Source: Clostridia bacterium (GTDB lineage: Bacteria; Bacillota; Clostridia; CAKSNL01; HGM11501). From it: a stretch of 17,998 bases of DNA. A program made the position numbers and the translations under genes. A model generated the notes under the pieces. The model searched no databases. It saw only the letters and a program-made list of their open reading frames with translations, and was not told the DNA's origin. The stretch spans positions 1 through 17,998 of the forward strand of contig JAFPCL010000012.1 of assembly GCA_017390225.1 (NCBI GenBank), in the 5' to 3' direction. Shown here piece by piece: positions 8,274 through 16,644 of this stretch. Each line of letters starts with the position of its first letter. Position 1 is the stretch's first letter.

Positions 8274-8833
8274 TTTTCTTCTCCTTTGCAAGCGGTGATG
8301 CCGCTTGGTGTAATTAAATAATCCATTCGAATGTCATTTGTTTCCGAAGGAACTTCTTCTATCACTTGTTCATCATAGCAATAGCCGAATTTTAAAGCTT
8401 TTGTTTCTTTTAAAAACCGATCATAACAGCCCTTGCCGAAGCCGATGCGACCGCCTTTTTGGTCAAAGGCAATCCCCGGCACAACAACAACATCAATGCA
8501 GGCTTTTTCTATCGGCTCTGTATGCTGTGGCTCCCGAACGGAAAAGCCGCCTTTTTCAAAACTCGTGTCTTCTTCCGCTTTATACGGCGTAATCACGCCG
8601 CTTTCATCCGTGATGGGAAAGCACACGGTTTTCCCGTCACGATATGCCGCTTTTATGATTTCTTCCGTATCCGCTTCATTGCCGAGCGGCATATACAGCA
8701 TCACTACCCGTGCATTATAAAACCACGGACTTTCTATAAAATATCGCGCCGCCTTTTGGCTTTTTTGCGCAACTTCATCCCTTGGCATTTCGGCACGCAC
8801 TTTTCGATATTTTTTTCTTAAAATTGCTTTCAC
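8270..8833 (-). CDS. 5-formyltetrahydrofolate cyclo-ligase
   Basis: Cytoplasmic one-carbon metabolism enzyme: ATP plus 5-formyl-THF gives 5,10-methenyl-THF, ADP and phosphate. The 187 residues are the usual length. The N-terminal part starts with the basic KAILRKKYRKVR, and the diagnostic substrate/nucleotide motif GGRIGFGKGCYDRF lies at 127-140, preceded by VVVVPGIAFDQ. The start codon is GTG at 8833, with GGAG seven bases before it. It is the first gene of the operon, driven by the promoter at 8862-8889, and its stop overlaps the next start. Grouping a folate salvage enzyme with glycosidases is probably incidental co-transcription. Confidence 0.95.
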   Translation of the reverse strand: MKAILRKKYRKVRAEMPRDEVAQKSQKAARYFIESPWFYNARVVMLYMPLGNEADTEEIIKAAYRDGKTVCFPITDESGVITPYKAEEDTSFEKGGFSVREPQHTEPIEKACIDVVVVPGIAFDQKGGRIGFGKGCYDRFLKETKALKFGYCYDEQVIEEVPSETNDIRMDYLITPSGITACKGEEK

Positions 8834-8861
8834 GCGATTTCTCCATTTCTATCTTTTTTTC

Positions 8862-8889
8862 ATTATATCATAGAATTTGGTTTTTTCAA
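8862..8889 (-). promoter_or_regulatory. Promoter of the folate/glycosidase operon
   Basis: Minus strand: -35 TTGAAA (8884-8889), 16-base spacer, perfect -10 TATAAT (8862-8867). The leader to the GTG at 8833 is short, about 20 bases. No riboswitch-like structure or catabolite-control site is evident. Confidence 0.75.
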
Positions 8890-8912
8890 GCTTTATTTTA
8901 AAACTCTACGAA

Positions 8913-8946
8913 AAATCGACCGCTCCATCGAATGAACGGTCGATTT
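8913..8946 (-). terminator. Terminator of the efflux operon
   Basis: A perfect 10-bp stem (8913-8922 with 8937-8946) around a 14-base loop lies just past the RND stop codon; the minus strand continues into five T residues. The plus-strand side is also T-rich, so it could work in both directions. It lies only about 25 bases upstream of the folate operon -35 box. Confidence 0.8.
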
Positions 8947-8951
8947 GATTT

Positions 8952-11900
8952 TTAATTTTCTGTTTCTAATTTCTTTTTTCGCTCGCGTCTGCCTTCCACG
9001 CCGGCATAGATGACAGGAATAAACAAAAGCGTTAACAGGGTGCTGACAAACAAACCACCCACCAGAACAATCGCCAAGGGGCGCATCATTTCCGAGCCGG
9101 AAGCGGTGGAAAATGCCATAGGCATGAAGCCCAAAATAGATGTAAATGAGGTCATCAGAATCGGGCGCATACGAATTTTTCCTGCCTGCACCACACGGTC
9201 ATCCATGGAATACTCCGGATGCTCTTCTTTGGTGGTGTGAATAAATTCAATCAGCAAAATTGCATTATTCACAACGATACCAATCAGCATCAGAATACCG
9301 ACACAGCTGACAACAGACAAGGAGCTTCCCGTAATCAGAAGCGCCAAGGCAACGCCGATAAGTGCCAAAGGCAGTGTGCCCAGAACCAAAAGAGGCTGCA
9401 GAAGGCTTTCAAACTGTGCCGCCATGACCATATACATCAAAAGAATACCCAACAAAATGGCAGTAAACAAGGATTTCATGGCATCCATCATAATTTCATA
9501 CGTGCCGCTCTCCTCTACCGCAACATTGCCGGGATTGGGAAGCAGTTTTAATTTTTCTTCAAATTCTGCCGCCGCCGTGCCAATATCCGTGCCGTATAAT
9601 TTAGCCGTAACGGTAACTACGCGGCGCTGATCCACACGAGTGAGTGTTGCCGAGCCTTCGCTTTTTGCGACCGTTGCAATATCACCCAAGGTAATCCATT
9701 GCCCTGTTGCGGTTTTCACGGGAATGGACACGATGGCATCAAAATCTTTCACATAGTTATCGGGATAAACAATGCGAATATCATATTCCGAGCTTCCTTC
9801 GGCATATTTTGCCGCCGTCATGCCATCCAGCGTGGTTTTCACGGCAGATGCCACGGAAGACGTGTTCATGCCGTAGCGTGCGGCTTTTGCCGTGTCGATG
9901 ACGATTTTGGCTTCCGTTTTGGTTTCGGAATAGGAGTTCGACACTTCCGTCACACCTTCGACCTGCGCCATAATATCTTGTGCCGCCAACACATAAGCGC
10001 GAAGTGCTTCTTCATCGCTACCCGTAAACTGTATGGAAAGCTCATTGGTGGACATATTCATGCCCGAGCCGTTGGAGGACAGCTCAAAGGTTGCGCCGGG
10101 AATCCCGTTCAGCATCAAGCGAAGCTCCTGCTCCACGTCATCGGTGCTCTTTTTTCTATCCTCTTTTAACGTGACGGTGATGGAACTGCTATCGGCGCCG
10201 CCGCCTAAAATCGAAGCACCGCCCACGGAAGAAAATGCCGTTTCCACATCGCTGTGGCTTAAAATCAAATCCTCTGCCTGCAAGGTGATGCGATTGGTGT
10301 CCTCCAGCTGTGAACCGCCGGGCAGGCTAATCGACACGCTGATAGAGCCCTCATCGGATTCAGGCATCAGCGACATACCGACAGAAACGATTACAACCAG
10401 TGCCGCAACAAACAGACACATGGTAACGACGACCACCCGTTTTTTCCGTTTCAGGCAACCGCGCAAAGCTTTTTCGTAAGAAGCATAGGCTTTATCCATA
10501 AACTTTTCAAAAGGCTTTAAGATAAAGGCAAGCTTTTCATTGCTCTTTTCGCCGTCTTTATTTTTGCAGGACAGCATAGGAAGAAGCATAAATGCCGTAA
10601 TCAGCGATGCGGCCTGGGAGAAGATGATGGCAAATGCCAGCTGTTTGAACATTTCCGACATCATGTTGTCAATAAACAAAATCGGAACGTAAACGATACA
10701 GGTGGTCAGAACCGAGGCAATAATAGCACCGACGACCTCACGCGAACCGGAAATTGCCGAGGTTTCGGCATTTTCGCCCAACTGCTTTCTGCGGCGGAAA
10801 ATATTTTCCAGAAGAACAACAGAGTTGTCTACCAGCATACCAACGCCTAAAGCAAGACCGCCCAGAGAAACCACGTTGAGGGACATATCGGCAAAGAACA
10901 TGGCAATGAAAGTCACAATAATCGAGATTGGCATGGAAACGCCGATAGACAGGGACGTGCGGACATTGCCGAGGAACAGAAGCAGAATAATAACTGCCAA
11001 CACACCACCTATGATGGCACTGCTTGTGACGGAGTCTATGGCATCGGTGATATAGCTTGCCTGCTCCATGGTGATATTATATGTAAATTTCGGATATTGC
11101 TTTTTTAAGGTTTCCAGCACGGAAACAACACTTTCAACAACCTCTACCGTGTTGGCATCGGATTCCGCAGTGATGGTGATTGCCAATGCATCTTCTTTAT
11201 TAAGACGGGCATATGTCGAAACATCCGCATAGGTGTCACGCACTGTCGCCACGTCTTTCAGATACATCACCTGTCCCGTGGATGACACAAGCGGCACCAT
11301 GCCAATCTCCTCCACGGAAGCGAATTTTCCCGTAGCACGAACGGACATATCCTTGCCGTTTTGCTCGGTTGCCCCTGCCGGCAAATTGAGATTCTGTGCC
11401 GCAAGAGATCCTGCAATGGAAGACACGTTCATGTTATAGCCAAAGAGCTTATCGGGATCAATTTCCACTTCGATGATTCGATCTTTTGCACCGGCAACAT
11501 CTACGGATGCTACGCCTGCAACTGCTTCCAGCTTATTACTTAAATTTTCTTCCACGAATTTCTTGGTCTGCACAGGGTCGTACCCCTCAAAGCCGACGGA
11601 GAACATCATGGACGGAAGCATCGTGGTATCCATTTTGAGCACCATGGGATCTTCCGCATCTGAAGGAATCATTGCCCCATACAAATCCAATGCCGACTCC
11701 ATATCGGCAATAGCTTTATCCATATCGACATCCGCACCAAACTGTGCCAGCACCATCGACGTTCCTTCCGAGGATTGGGACGTGATGGTCGATATACCCG
11801 ATACGGTGCTGATGGCACTTTCCACGGGCTTTGTGATTAAATTTTCCACTTCTTCGGAGCTGACGTTGGCATAGGATGTGTAGACAATTGCCATGGATAG

Positions 11901-12023
11901 TTCCATTTCCGGCATCAGTTCCAGCTTCATCATACTCAAGGAGTATGCACCCAAAACAACAAAAATCAACACTGCCATACAAACGGCAACAGGGCGCTTT
12001 ACTGACAATTCATACAGTTTCAT
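8952..12023 (-). CDS. RND-family efflux pump, inner (cytoplasmic) membrane permease
   Basis: Large proton-driven exporter of the HAE/AcrB superfamily, 1023 residues, the full usual length. The layout is classic: one N-terminal helix (about 10-30), a large loop, a helix bundle (about 332-500), a second large loop and a final helix bundle (from about 845). The relay motif in helix 4 reads GVGMLVDNSVVLLENI with D399, where AcrB has two aspartates, and the helix 10 lysine is replaced by N919 in IGIVVNNAILLIEF. The pattern resembles Gram-positive RND proteins such as SwrC/YerP. It is the last gene of the tolC-like/adaptor/pump operon, with GAGGG 10 bases before the ATG. The substrate is unknown: drugs, lipids or peptides are all possible. 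Confidence 0.95.
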   Translation of the reverse strand: MKLYELSVKRPVAVCMAVLIFVVLGAYSLSMMKLELMPEMELSMAIVYTSYANVSSEEVENLITKPVESAISTVSGISTITSQSSEGTSMVLAQFGADVDMDKAIADMESALDLYGAMIPSDAEDPMVLKMDTTMLPSMMFSVGFEGYDPVQTKKFVEENLSNKLEAVAGVASVDVAGAKDRIIEVEIDPDKLFGYNMNVSSIAGSLAAQNLNLPAGATEQNGKDMSVRATGKFASVEEIGMVPLVSSTGQVMYLKDVATVRDTYADVSTYARLNKEDALAITITAESDANTVEVVESVVSVLETLKKQYPKFTYNITMEQASYITDAIDSVTSSAIIGGVLAVIILLLFLGNVRTSLSIGVSMPISIIVTFIAMFFADMSLNVVSLGGLALGVGMLVDNSVVLLENIFRRRKQLGENAETSAISGSREVVGAIIASVLTTCIVYVPILFIDNMMSEMFKQLAFAIIFSQAASLITAFMLLPMLSCKNKDGEKSNEKLAFILKPFEKFMDKAYASYEKALRGCLKRKKRVVVVTMCLFVAALVVIVSVGMSLMPESDEGSISVSISLPGGSQLEDTNRITLQAEDLILSHSDVETAFSSVGGASILGGGADSSSITVTLKEDRKKSTDDVEQELRLMLNGIPGATFELSSNGSGMNMSTNELSIQFTGSDEEALRAYVLAAQDIMAQVEGVTEVSNSYSETKTEAKIVIDTAKAARYGMNTSSVASAVKTTLDGMTAAKYAEGSSEYDIRIVYPDNYVKDFDAIVSIPVKTATGQWITLGDIATVAKSEGSATLTRVDQRRVVTVTAKLYGTDIGTAAAEFEEKLKLLPNPGNVAVEESGTYEIMMDAMKSLFTAILLGILLMYMVMAAQFESLLQPLLVLGTLPLALIGVALALLITGSSLSVVSCVGILMLIGIVVNNAILLIEFIHTTKEEHPEYSMDDRVVQAGKIRMRPILMTSFTSILGFMPMAFSTASGSEMMRPLAIVLVGGLFVSTLLTLLFIPVIYAGVEGRRERKKKLETEN

Positions 12024-12041
12024 GTATCAAACACCCTCTTT

Positions 12042-13490
12042 TCATTCTTCTTCGGATACGACTGTCACTTTATTTTCGGCATCCATGCTCAAAAAGTCCT
12101 TACCGGACACAACCACACGGTCGCCTTTTGCCAAGCCTTCCGTGATCTGCACATAGCTTCCGTCGCTGATGCCGAGAACAACGTCTTTTTTGCTTGCGGT
12201 TTCACCCGAGATGACATAAACATAGGGCTGATTTTCCGTATCATACAAAACAGCTCGGGCAGGGATAATCACCGTGACATCGCTTTCCGCCGTGGTCAGC
12301 GCCACGCCGGCAATCATGCCGTCTTTTAATTTACCTTCTTCATTGGGAACGGAAAGCTTCACGCCATACATTCCCGTTGCCGCCGTCTTGGTGGGATTGA
12401 TTTCCGAAACAGTGCCGACCATGTCATAAAGCCCTGCCGCCTGCACATCAACGACCGCCGCCGTTCCCACGGAAATTTCAGGAACAACGGATTCGGTCAC
12501 ACCGATTTCAATGTGTACATTATTTGTGTTTTTAATTTCAAAAAGCACACTGCCGGCGCCGACCATCTGCCCGACAACGGCATTTTTCATGGATACATAG
12601 CCGGAGATCGGAGCAACCAGTTTGGTGTTGTTCAGATTGTTTGCGGCAATATCCAGTGCCGCTTTGGCAGAGGCAACACCTGCGGATGCAGAGTTGACCG
12701 CCGCTTGCGTTGTGGTGTCCTGATCGGGGTTTAAAACTGTTTTTTGAAGCTCATAATTGCTTTTTGCCGCCGCAAGATTGCGTTCTGCCGTTTCAAAACG
12801 GGTGCGTGCCGCATCCATGCCGGTTTGCAGAGAACTTTCCGCCGCCGTAACCGCCGCCGATGCATTTTCATAAGCAATTCTTGCATTATCCAGTTCCATT
12901 TGCGAAACAGCACCCATATCAAACAGAGACTGCATCCGCTCATAGTTGAGCTTGGCAGTATCTCGTCCGTTTTTAGCACTGACCAGATTGGTATCGTTAT
13001 CATATAAGGTCTTCTGCCGTTCGTATTCTGCCTTGGCATTGTCATATTCCGATTGTGCGGCAGAAAGTGCCTGCTCTAATGCCAGCATTGTTTTCTGCTG
13101 ACCACCGGAAGCCGAACTTTGCGATGCCTTGGCAGATTCCACGCCTGCCAAAGCACTGTTGTATGCCGCTAAAGCTTGATTGTATACTAACTGATAAGAA
13201 GTCGCATCCAGCGCTAAAAGCACAGTGCCGGCTTCCACATAATCGCCCGGCTGTGCATAGATTGCATCCACACGGGCAGAAACCTGCGCCGCCACCTGGG
13301 CAGAATCCGTTGCCTTGATTTCCCCGGTGTAGGATACTGCATTTTTCACGGTGTCTTCACGTGCCGCAAACGCCGATACGCTGATGCTTCCCACGGATGC
13401 TTCTTCCGTGACTGCTTCCTTTTGGGAACAGCCTGCCATGCAAACTGCCACCGAGACTGCCGCAATGGCGGCTAAAATCTTTTTACTCAT
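12042..13490 (-). CDS. RND periplasmic adaptor (membrane fusion protein), lipoprotein
   Basis: Adaptor that links the pump to a TolC-like duct. A lipoprotein signal is visible (KK, hydrophobic core, lipobox MAGC with C21), so it is anchored to the outer face of the cytoplasmic membrane. It has a split lipoyl domain (about 66-95 and 290-322), a very long alpha-helical hairpin between them (about 98-290) rich in Ala and heptads, then beta-barrel and membrane-proximal domains. Near the hairpin tip R185, L189 and S196 form R-x3-L-x6-S, the RLS motif by which adaptors grip TolC. The spacing is 18 bases on either side in the operon, with a GGGGG site before the ATG. 482 residues is slightly long, owing to the long hairpin. 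Confidence 0.92.
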   Translation of the reverse strand: MSKKILAAIAAVSVAVCMAGCSQKEAVTEEASVGSISVSAFAAREDTVKNAVSYTGEIKATDSAQVAAQVSARVDAIYAQPGDYVEAGTVLLALDATSYQLVYNQALAAYNSALAGVESAKASQSSASGGQQKTMLALEQALSAAQSEYDNAKAEYERQKTLYDNDTNLVSAKNGRDTAKLNYERMQSLFDMGAVSQMELDNARIAYENASAAVTAAESSLQTGMDAARTRFETAERNLAAAKSNYELQKTVLNPDQDTTTQAAVNSASAGVASAKAALDIAANNLNNTKLVAPISGYVSMKNAVVGQMVGAGSVLFEIKNTNNVHIEIGVTESVVPEISVGTAAVVDVQAAGLYDMVGTVSEINPTKTAATGMYGVKLSVPNEEGKLKDGMIAGVALTTAESDVTVIIPARAVLYDTENQPYVYVISGETASKKDVVLGISDGSYVQITEGLAKGDRVVVSGKDFLSMDAENKVTVVSEEE

Positions 13491-13508
13491 TTTTATATCC
13501 CCCGTTTC

Positions 13509-14627
13509 TTATAATCCTGTGCGAATCTCGTATTGATATTTTTCTACTGCCAGTCGATAGGTTGCCTTTGCATTTTCAACATTGATCTGCTGGGCAGACA
13601 CTTCGTTCATGATGCGGGTGAGCTCCATATTGGAAATCATGCCCATCTCATATTTCAGCTTTGCCGCATCATATTCTGATTGTTTCAGCTCCAGTGTTTT
13701 TTCCGCAATCGTCAGATCGCCCTTCGCCGTTAAAATGGCATTATAATAACTTTTAATCCCCAGGGCAATTTGCTTAACGGATGTATCCTGTGTGTTTTTT
13801 GCACTCAGATAGTCTGCATAAGCACTTTGATAGGATGCAACCTCTGCCGAAGAATGGCTTGCCGTGATATCAAAGTATCGTTTCGACATTGCCGTGGATT
13901 CCATAAGAGCTTTCACATCATAGCGCGTTTCCATCGCTTTTTCAAGGTCTTTATTCACATCGGATATGTAATTCTCGCAAGTGATTTCATCGGTCAGAAC
14001 AAGCGCGCAGTCGATGCCGTCCAGATGAAGATCGATTTTCAGATTATCATAGGCAAGCAAAAGCGACCGTTCGTAGGATTCCAAAGACAACCTTGATTGC
14101 TCCACGGCAATTTCCGCATTGGTCACCGTCATTTGGGAAATAAGCCCCAAAGCATACTGGGCATCCACCGTCTTTTTATTTTGTTCTGCAATCGCAAGAG
14201 TATCGCGCATAACCTTAACGAGCCCTTCCGCTTGCTTGCAACGATAGTATTTCTCGGTTACTTGATAGGCGATGACGTTTTCCTGTTTCTTTTTTCCTTC
14301 CTTGGCAAGCCGCTCCTGCATAAGAAACACTTCCGTATAATACCCATCCTTGACATATGCCATCTCCATACTGTTGGTGGCATGAATCACCACATTTTTA
14401 TATGCTTTTTTTAGCTCCCTTTGCACTTCATAGCCGAATTTTGCACTTTTTTCCTGCACATCGTATACCATCAATTGTGCATTATCTTTTCGTGCCATTT
14501 CAATGGCATCAAGGAGAGTGAGCGTATATACGGGTCTCTCTTCCTTTTCTCCTGTGTGTTCCGCAAACCCCGTCATGCAGGAGAGCAGAAAACACAACAG
14601 CAAGCATAATGCTACCATTTTTTTCAT
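13509..14627 (-). CDS. TolC-like (OEP family) efflux duct protein, possibly without a beta-barrel
   Basis: First gene of the efflux operon. An N-terminal signal is present: KK, hydrophobic core to about residue 17, with a possible lipobox LLSC (C17) or a later signal peptidase site near FAE. Two OEP-type repeats are visible at about 147-196 and 308-364, each with the tip pattern G-x-I-S-x-M (ALGLISQM, EMGMISNM) followed by a long helix. At 372 residues it is shorter than typical TolC (about 430-490), and the segments where beta strands should lie (about 78-115 and 250-285) are short and not strand-like. It may therefore be an alpha-helical duct only. The start at 14627 has AAGGA 13 bases upstream. 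Confidence 0.82.
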   Translation of the reverse strand: MKKMVALCLLLCFLLSCMTGFAEHTGEKEERPVYTLTLLDAIEMARKDNAQLMVYDVQEKSAKFGYEVQRELKKAYKNVVIHATNSMEMAYVKDGYYTEVFLMQERLAKEGKKKQENVIAYQVTEKYYRCKQAEGLVKVMRDTLAIAEQNKKTVDAQYALGLISQMTVTNAEIAVEQSRLSLESYERSLLLAYDNLKIDLHLDGIDCALVLTDEITCENYISDVNKDLEKAMETRYDVKALMESTAMSKRYFDITASHSSAEVASYQSAYADYLSAKNTQDTSVKQIALGIKSYYNAILTAKGDLTIAEKTLELKQSEYDAAKLKYEMGMISNMELTRIMNEVSAQQINVENAKATYRLAVEKYQYEIRTGL

Positions 14628-14687
14628 AAATCGTAAACCATCCTTTCAAAACCTTCACAAATGCGTTTCTATATTATATAATTATTC

Positions 14688-14696
14688 ATTATAGCA
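14688..14696 (-). promoter_or_regulatory. Extended -10 promoter of the efflux operon
   Basis: Minus strand: TGCTATAAT, an extended -10 element, about 60 bases upstream of the TolC-like start. No good -35 is found at 16-18 bases, which fits an extended -10 or an activator-dependent promoter. A second AT-rich TATAAT-like stretch lies a few bases downstream. Confidence 0.55.
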
Positions 14697-14744
14697 CAAA
14701 ATCCTTTAAAAATGTGAATTGTATATGAATTTTTTTTAAATTAT

Positions 14745-14772
14745 TTGACAAATCACTTTTTTTATTTATAAT
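14745..14772 (+). promoter_or_regulatory. Consensus promoter of cas6
   Basis: TTGACA (14745-14750), 16-base spacer with a run of seven T, then TATAAT (14767-14772); both boxes are perfect. The predicted leader is about 25 bases. It is divergent from the efflux promoter, and the two share one short AT-rich region. Confidence 0.82.
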
Positions 14773-14804
14773 AAGAGTAAAAAACAAGGAAGAAGAACAA
14801 TTTC

Positions 14805-15521
14805 ATGCAGCTTTATATCACCATGGAGCTTATGCATCCGCTCACCCTTCCCCTCAATCACCGCTATCAGATGCAAAGTGCCATTTTTAAAAAACTACAC
14901 GAAGTTCATGCTTCGGACTTCTGGCATGATGAAGGCTTTGGCGAGGCACGCAGATTCAAGCCTTTTGTGTTCGGAGAACTCACAGGAAAGTACAGCATCC
15001 AAAAAGAAGAAAAAACCATCACCTTTTCGGGCAAAGTCTCTTTTGAAATCCGAAGTGTGGACACTTCTTTTATGGAGAATTTAAAAAGAAGCTTCGACAC
15101 CTCTGCCCGCTTTACATTAACCGACAGAGTGTTATCCGTCACGGAATGTCGTTTAGAAACATATCATGTGCCGAAAAACGCCGTGCACTTTAAAACCTTA
15201 ACCCCCGTTTGCGTCCACCAAACAACGGAGGATCGAAAAACACGTTATTTTTCTCCCGATGAACCGGAATTTACGGAAGGACTTCTCTTAAATTTCAAGC
15301 ACAAATACGAAACAATCACAAAAAAGCCGGCACCTGATATTGTAATCCGCCCTATAGGAGCGCATAAAAAGCTGGTCACTCGCTATAAAGGCATATGGAT
15401 TACCGGCTACCGCGGCACATATGAGATTCATGCGCCGGAGGAAGCATTGAATTTCATATATCATGCAGGCCTCGGCGAAAAAAATCCGCAAGGTTTCGGC
15501 CTTTTGGAAGTGATTTGCTGA
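14805..15521 (+). CDS. cas6: CRISPR-associated endoribonuclease Cas6 (solitary)
   Basis: RNA endonuclease that cuts CRISPR precursor transcripts inside each repeat. The 238 residues show the family pattern: 'LTLPLNHRYQMQSAIFKKL' (13-31), WHDEGF (40-45), RRFKPFVFGEL (49-59), TPVCVH, YFSPDEPEFTEGLLLNFKHK and the C-terminal glycine-rich loop GLGEKNPQGFG (222-232). H41, in the place of the usual catalytic histidine, with Y21 and K52 nearby, could form the active site, though assignment is by pattern only. It has its own promoter and an AAGGAAG site. No other cas gene and no repeat array lie in this window, and the neighbours are an efflux operon and a HAD hydrolase. It either serves arrays elsewhere in the genome or is a remnant of a lost locus. 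Confidence 0.88.
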   Translation: MQLYITMELMHPLTLPLNHRYQMQSAIFKKLHEVHASDFWHDEGFGEARRFKPFVFGELTGKYSIQKEEKTITFSGKVSFEIRSVDTSFMENLKRSFDTSARFTLTDRVLSVTECRLETYHVPKNAVHFKTLTPVCVHQTTEDRKTRYFSPDEPEFTEGLLLNFKHKYETITKKPAPDIVIRPIGAHKKLVTRYKGIWITGYRGTYEIHAPEEALNFIYHAGLGEKNPQGFGLLEVIC

Positions 15522-15539
15522 TCAAAATCAAAAAAACTC

Positions 15540-15568
15540 TTGAAATGCAGAGTATTTTCTGCTATAAT
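15540..15568 (+). promoter_or_regulatory. Promoter of the HAD/DUF1858 unit
   Basis: TTGAAA (15540-15545), 17-base spacer, TGC-TATAAT extended -10 (TATAAT at 15563-15568). The expected start near 15575 supports translation from 15601 rather than from the ATG at 15577, which would have almost no leader. Confidence 0.75.
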
Positions 15569-15600
15569 GTAAAACAATGTGTGATAGGAGTCGATTAAGG

Positions 15601-16623
15601 ATGCGCCAAATTGTCTCCGATTTTATCGGATATAAAGATATCATTTTCGATTTGGATGGTGTCATCACCCAAGAGGGGCGATACTGGGATGCGGCGGCAC
15701 TTGCCGTGTTCGAAGCCTTATGCATCAAAGAAAAAAAGCCTTGCTCTGTTTCTTTGATGTACGACCGCATGGCAGATATCCGCAAACAGATTTTCTTTAA
15801 TGACAAGCTTTTATGCCTGATGAAAGCCCGCGGCGTCAATGCCAACTGCGACCTTGCCTATGTCACCTTTTGCCTGCTTCTTCCCCGAGGTGTAGAAGGT
15901 AGCGAAGAGCTGTTTTTCGAAATTGAGCAAGCACCGCACATGACGGCATTTGCCCTCTATGAAGAAGGGGCGCGCCGCGCCGCTAAAGCACTTTCTCTTT
16001 CGGAAAAATCTTGTATGCGTGGCGGCAGTTTGTGGCAGGATTTCTGCGATTTTTATAACACATGGCTTTTAGGAAGCGATATTTTCCGTGAGCGTTTCAA
16101 AAAAGAGCCGTTTGGCGAAGATAAACAGCCACTCCTTCTCACGGAAGAGCCTCTTCTTGCGCCCAAGCTTTTAAAAGAAACGCTGCAAGCCCTATCCCGT
16201 GCCGGCATCCGTCTGGGTGTTGCCACCGGTCGCCTTCGTGCCGATTGTATGCATCCGCTCACCACTGCCGGCGTGTTATCGCTTTTTGATCCCAACGGTT
16301 TTATCACCTACGACGATGTGCTTTTAGCAGAACAGCAAACAGGTGCATCTCTTACAAAGCCCAGTCCTTGGATGTTCCAAAAAGCACTGTTCGGCTCCGA
16401 TTTTCCCGATGCACGCATTTTATCGGAAGATTACGACAAAGAGCGCATCCAAACCACACTTATCGTCGGTGATGCCGGTGCCGACATGGCGGCGGCGATT
16501 GCCATGGGTGCTGATTTTTGCGCTGTCCTCACCGGTGCGCACGGCAAAAACGGCAGACCTTTATTTGAAAAAGACGCACGCTTCATTTTAGATGACGTGT
16601 CTTTTATAACCGAAGATATTTAA
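15601..16623 (+). CDS. HAD-superfamily hydrolase
   Basis: Probable phosphatase or phosphomutase of 340 residues, longer than the usual 210-250. Motif I is IIFDLDGV (nucleophile D17, acid D19), motif II is GVATGR (T209), the motif III lysine lies in KPSPWMF (K253), and motif IV is VGDAGAD (289-295). The long region between motifs I and II (about 25-200) is a large helical cap, which sets substrate choice and explains the length. The ATG at 15601 has AGGAG upstream within the leader; the ATG at 15577 lies too close to the expected transcription start. It is followed 21 bases later by the DUF1858 gene. The substrate is not predictable; similarity in motifs III and IV is to phosphoglycolate phosphatase and beta-phosphoglucomutase types. 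Confidence 0.88.
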   Translation: MRQIVSDFIGYKDIIFDLDGVITQEGRYWDAAALAVFEALCIKEKKPCSVSLMYDRMADIRKQIFFNDKLLCLMKARGVNANCDLAYVTFCLLLPRGVEGSEELFFEIEQAPHMTAFALYEEGARRAAKALSLSEKSCMRGGSLWQDFCDFYNTWLLGSDIFRERFKKEPFGEDKQPLLLTEEPLLAPKLLKETLQALSRAGIRLGVATGRLRADCMHPLTTAGVLSLFDPNGFITYDDVLLAEQQTGASLTKPSPWMFQKALFGSDFPDARILSEDYDKERIQTTLIVGDAGADMAAAIAMGADFCAVLTGAHGKNGRPLFEKDARFILDDVSFITEDI

Positions 16624-16644
16624 AAACAAAAGGAGGAAACAACA

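Noticed and set aside
8834..8951. Riboswitch upstream of the folate enzyme
   Set aside because: The leader after the promoter is only about 20 bases, too short for any folate-related or other aptamer.
14628..14804. CRISPR array or leader next to cas6
   Set aside because: I looked for repeated units of about 28-37 bases on both sides of cas6 and found none; the region holds only divergent promoters.
15577..15600. Earlier ATG for the HAD hydrolase
   Set aside because: It lies almost on the predicted transcription start and has no ribosome binding site; AGGAG sits between it and the ATG at 15601.
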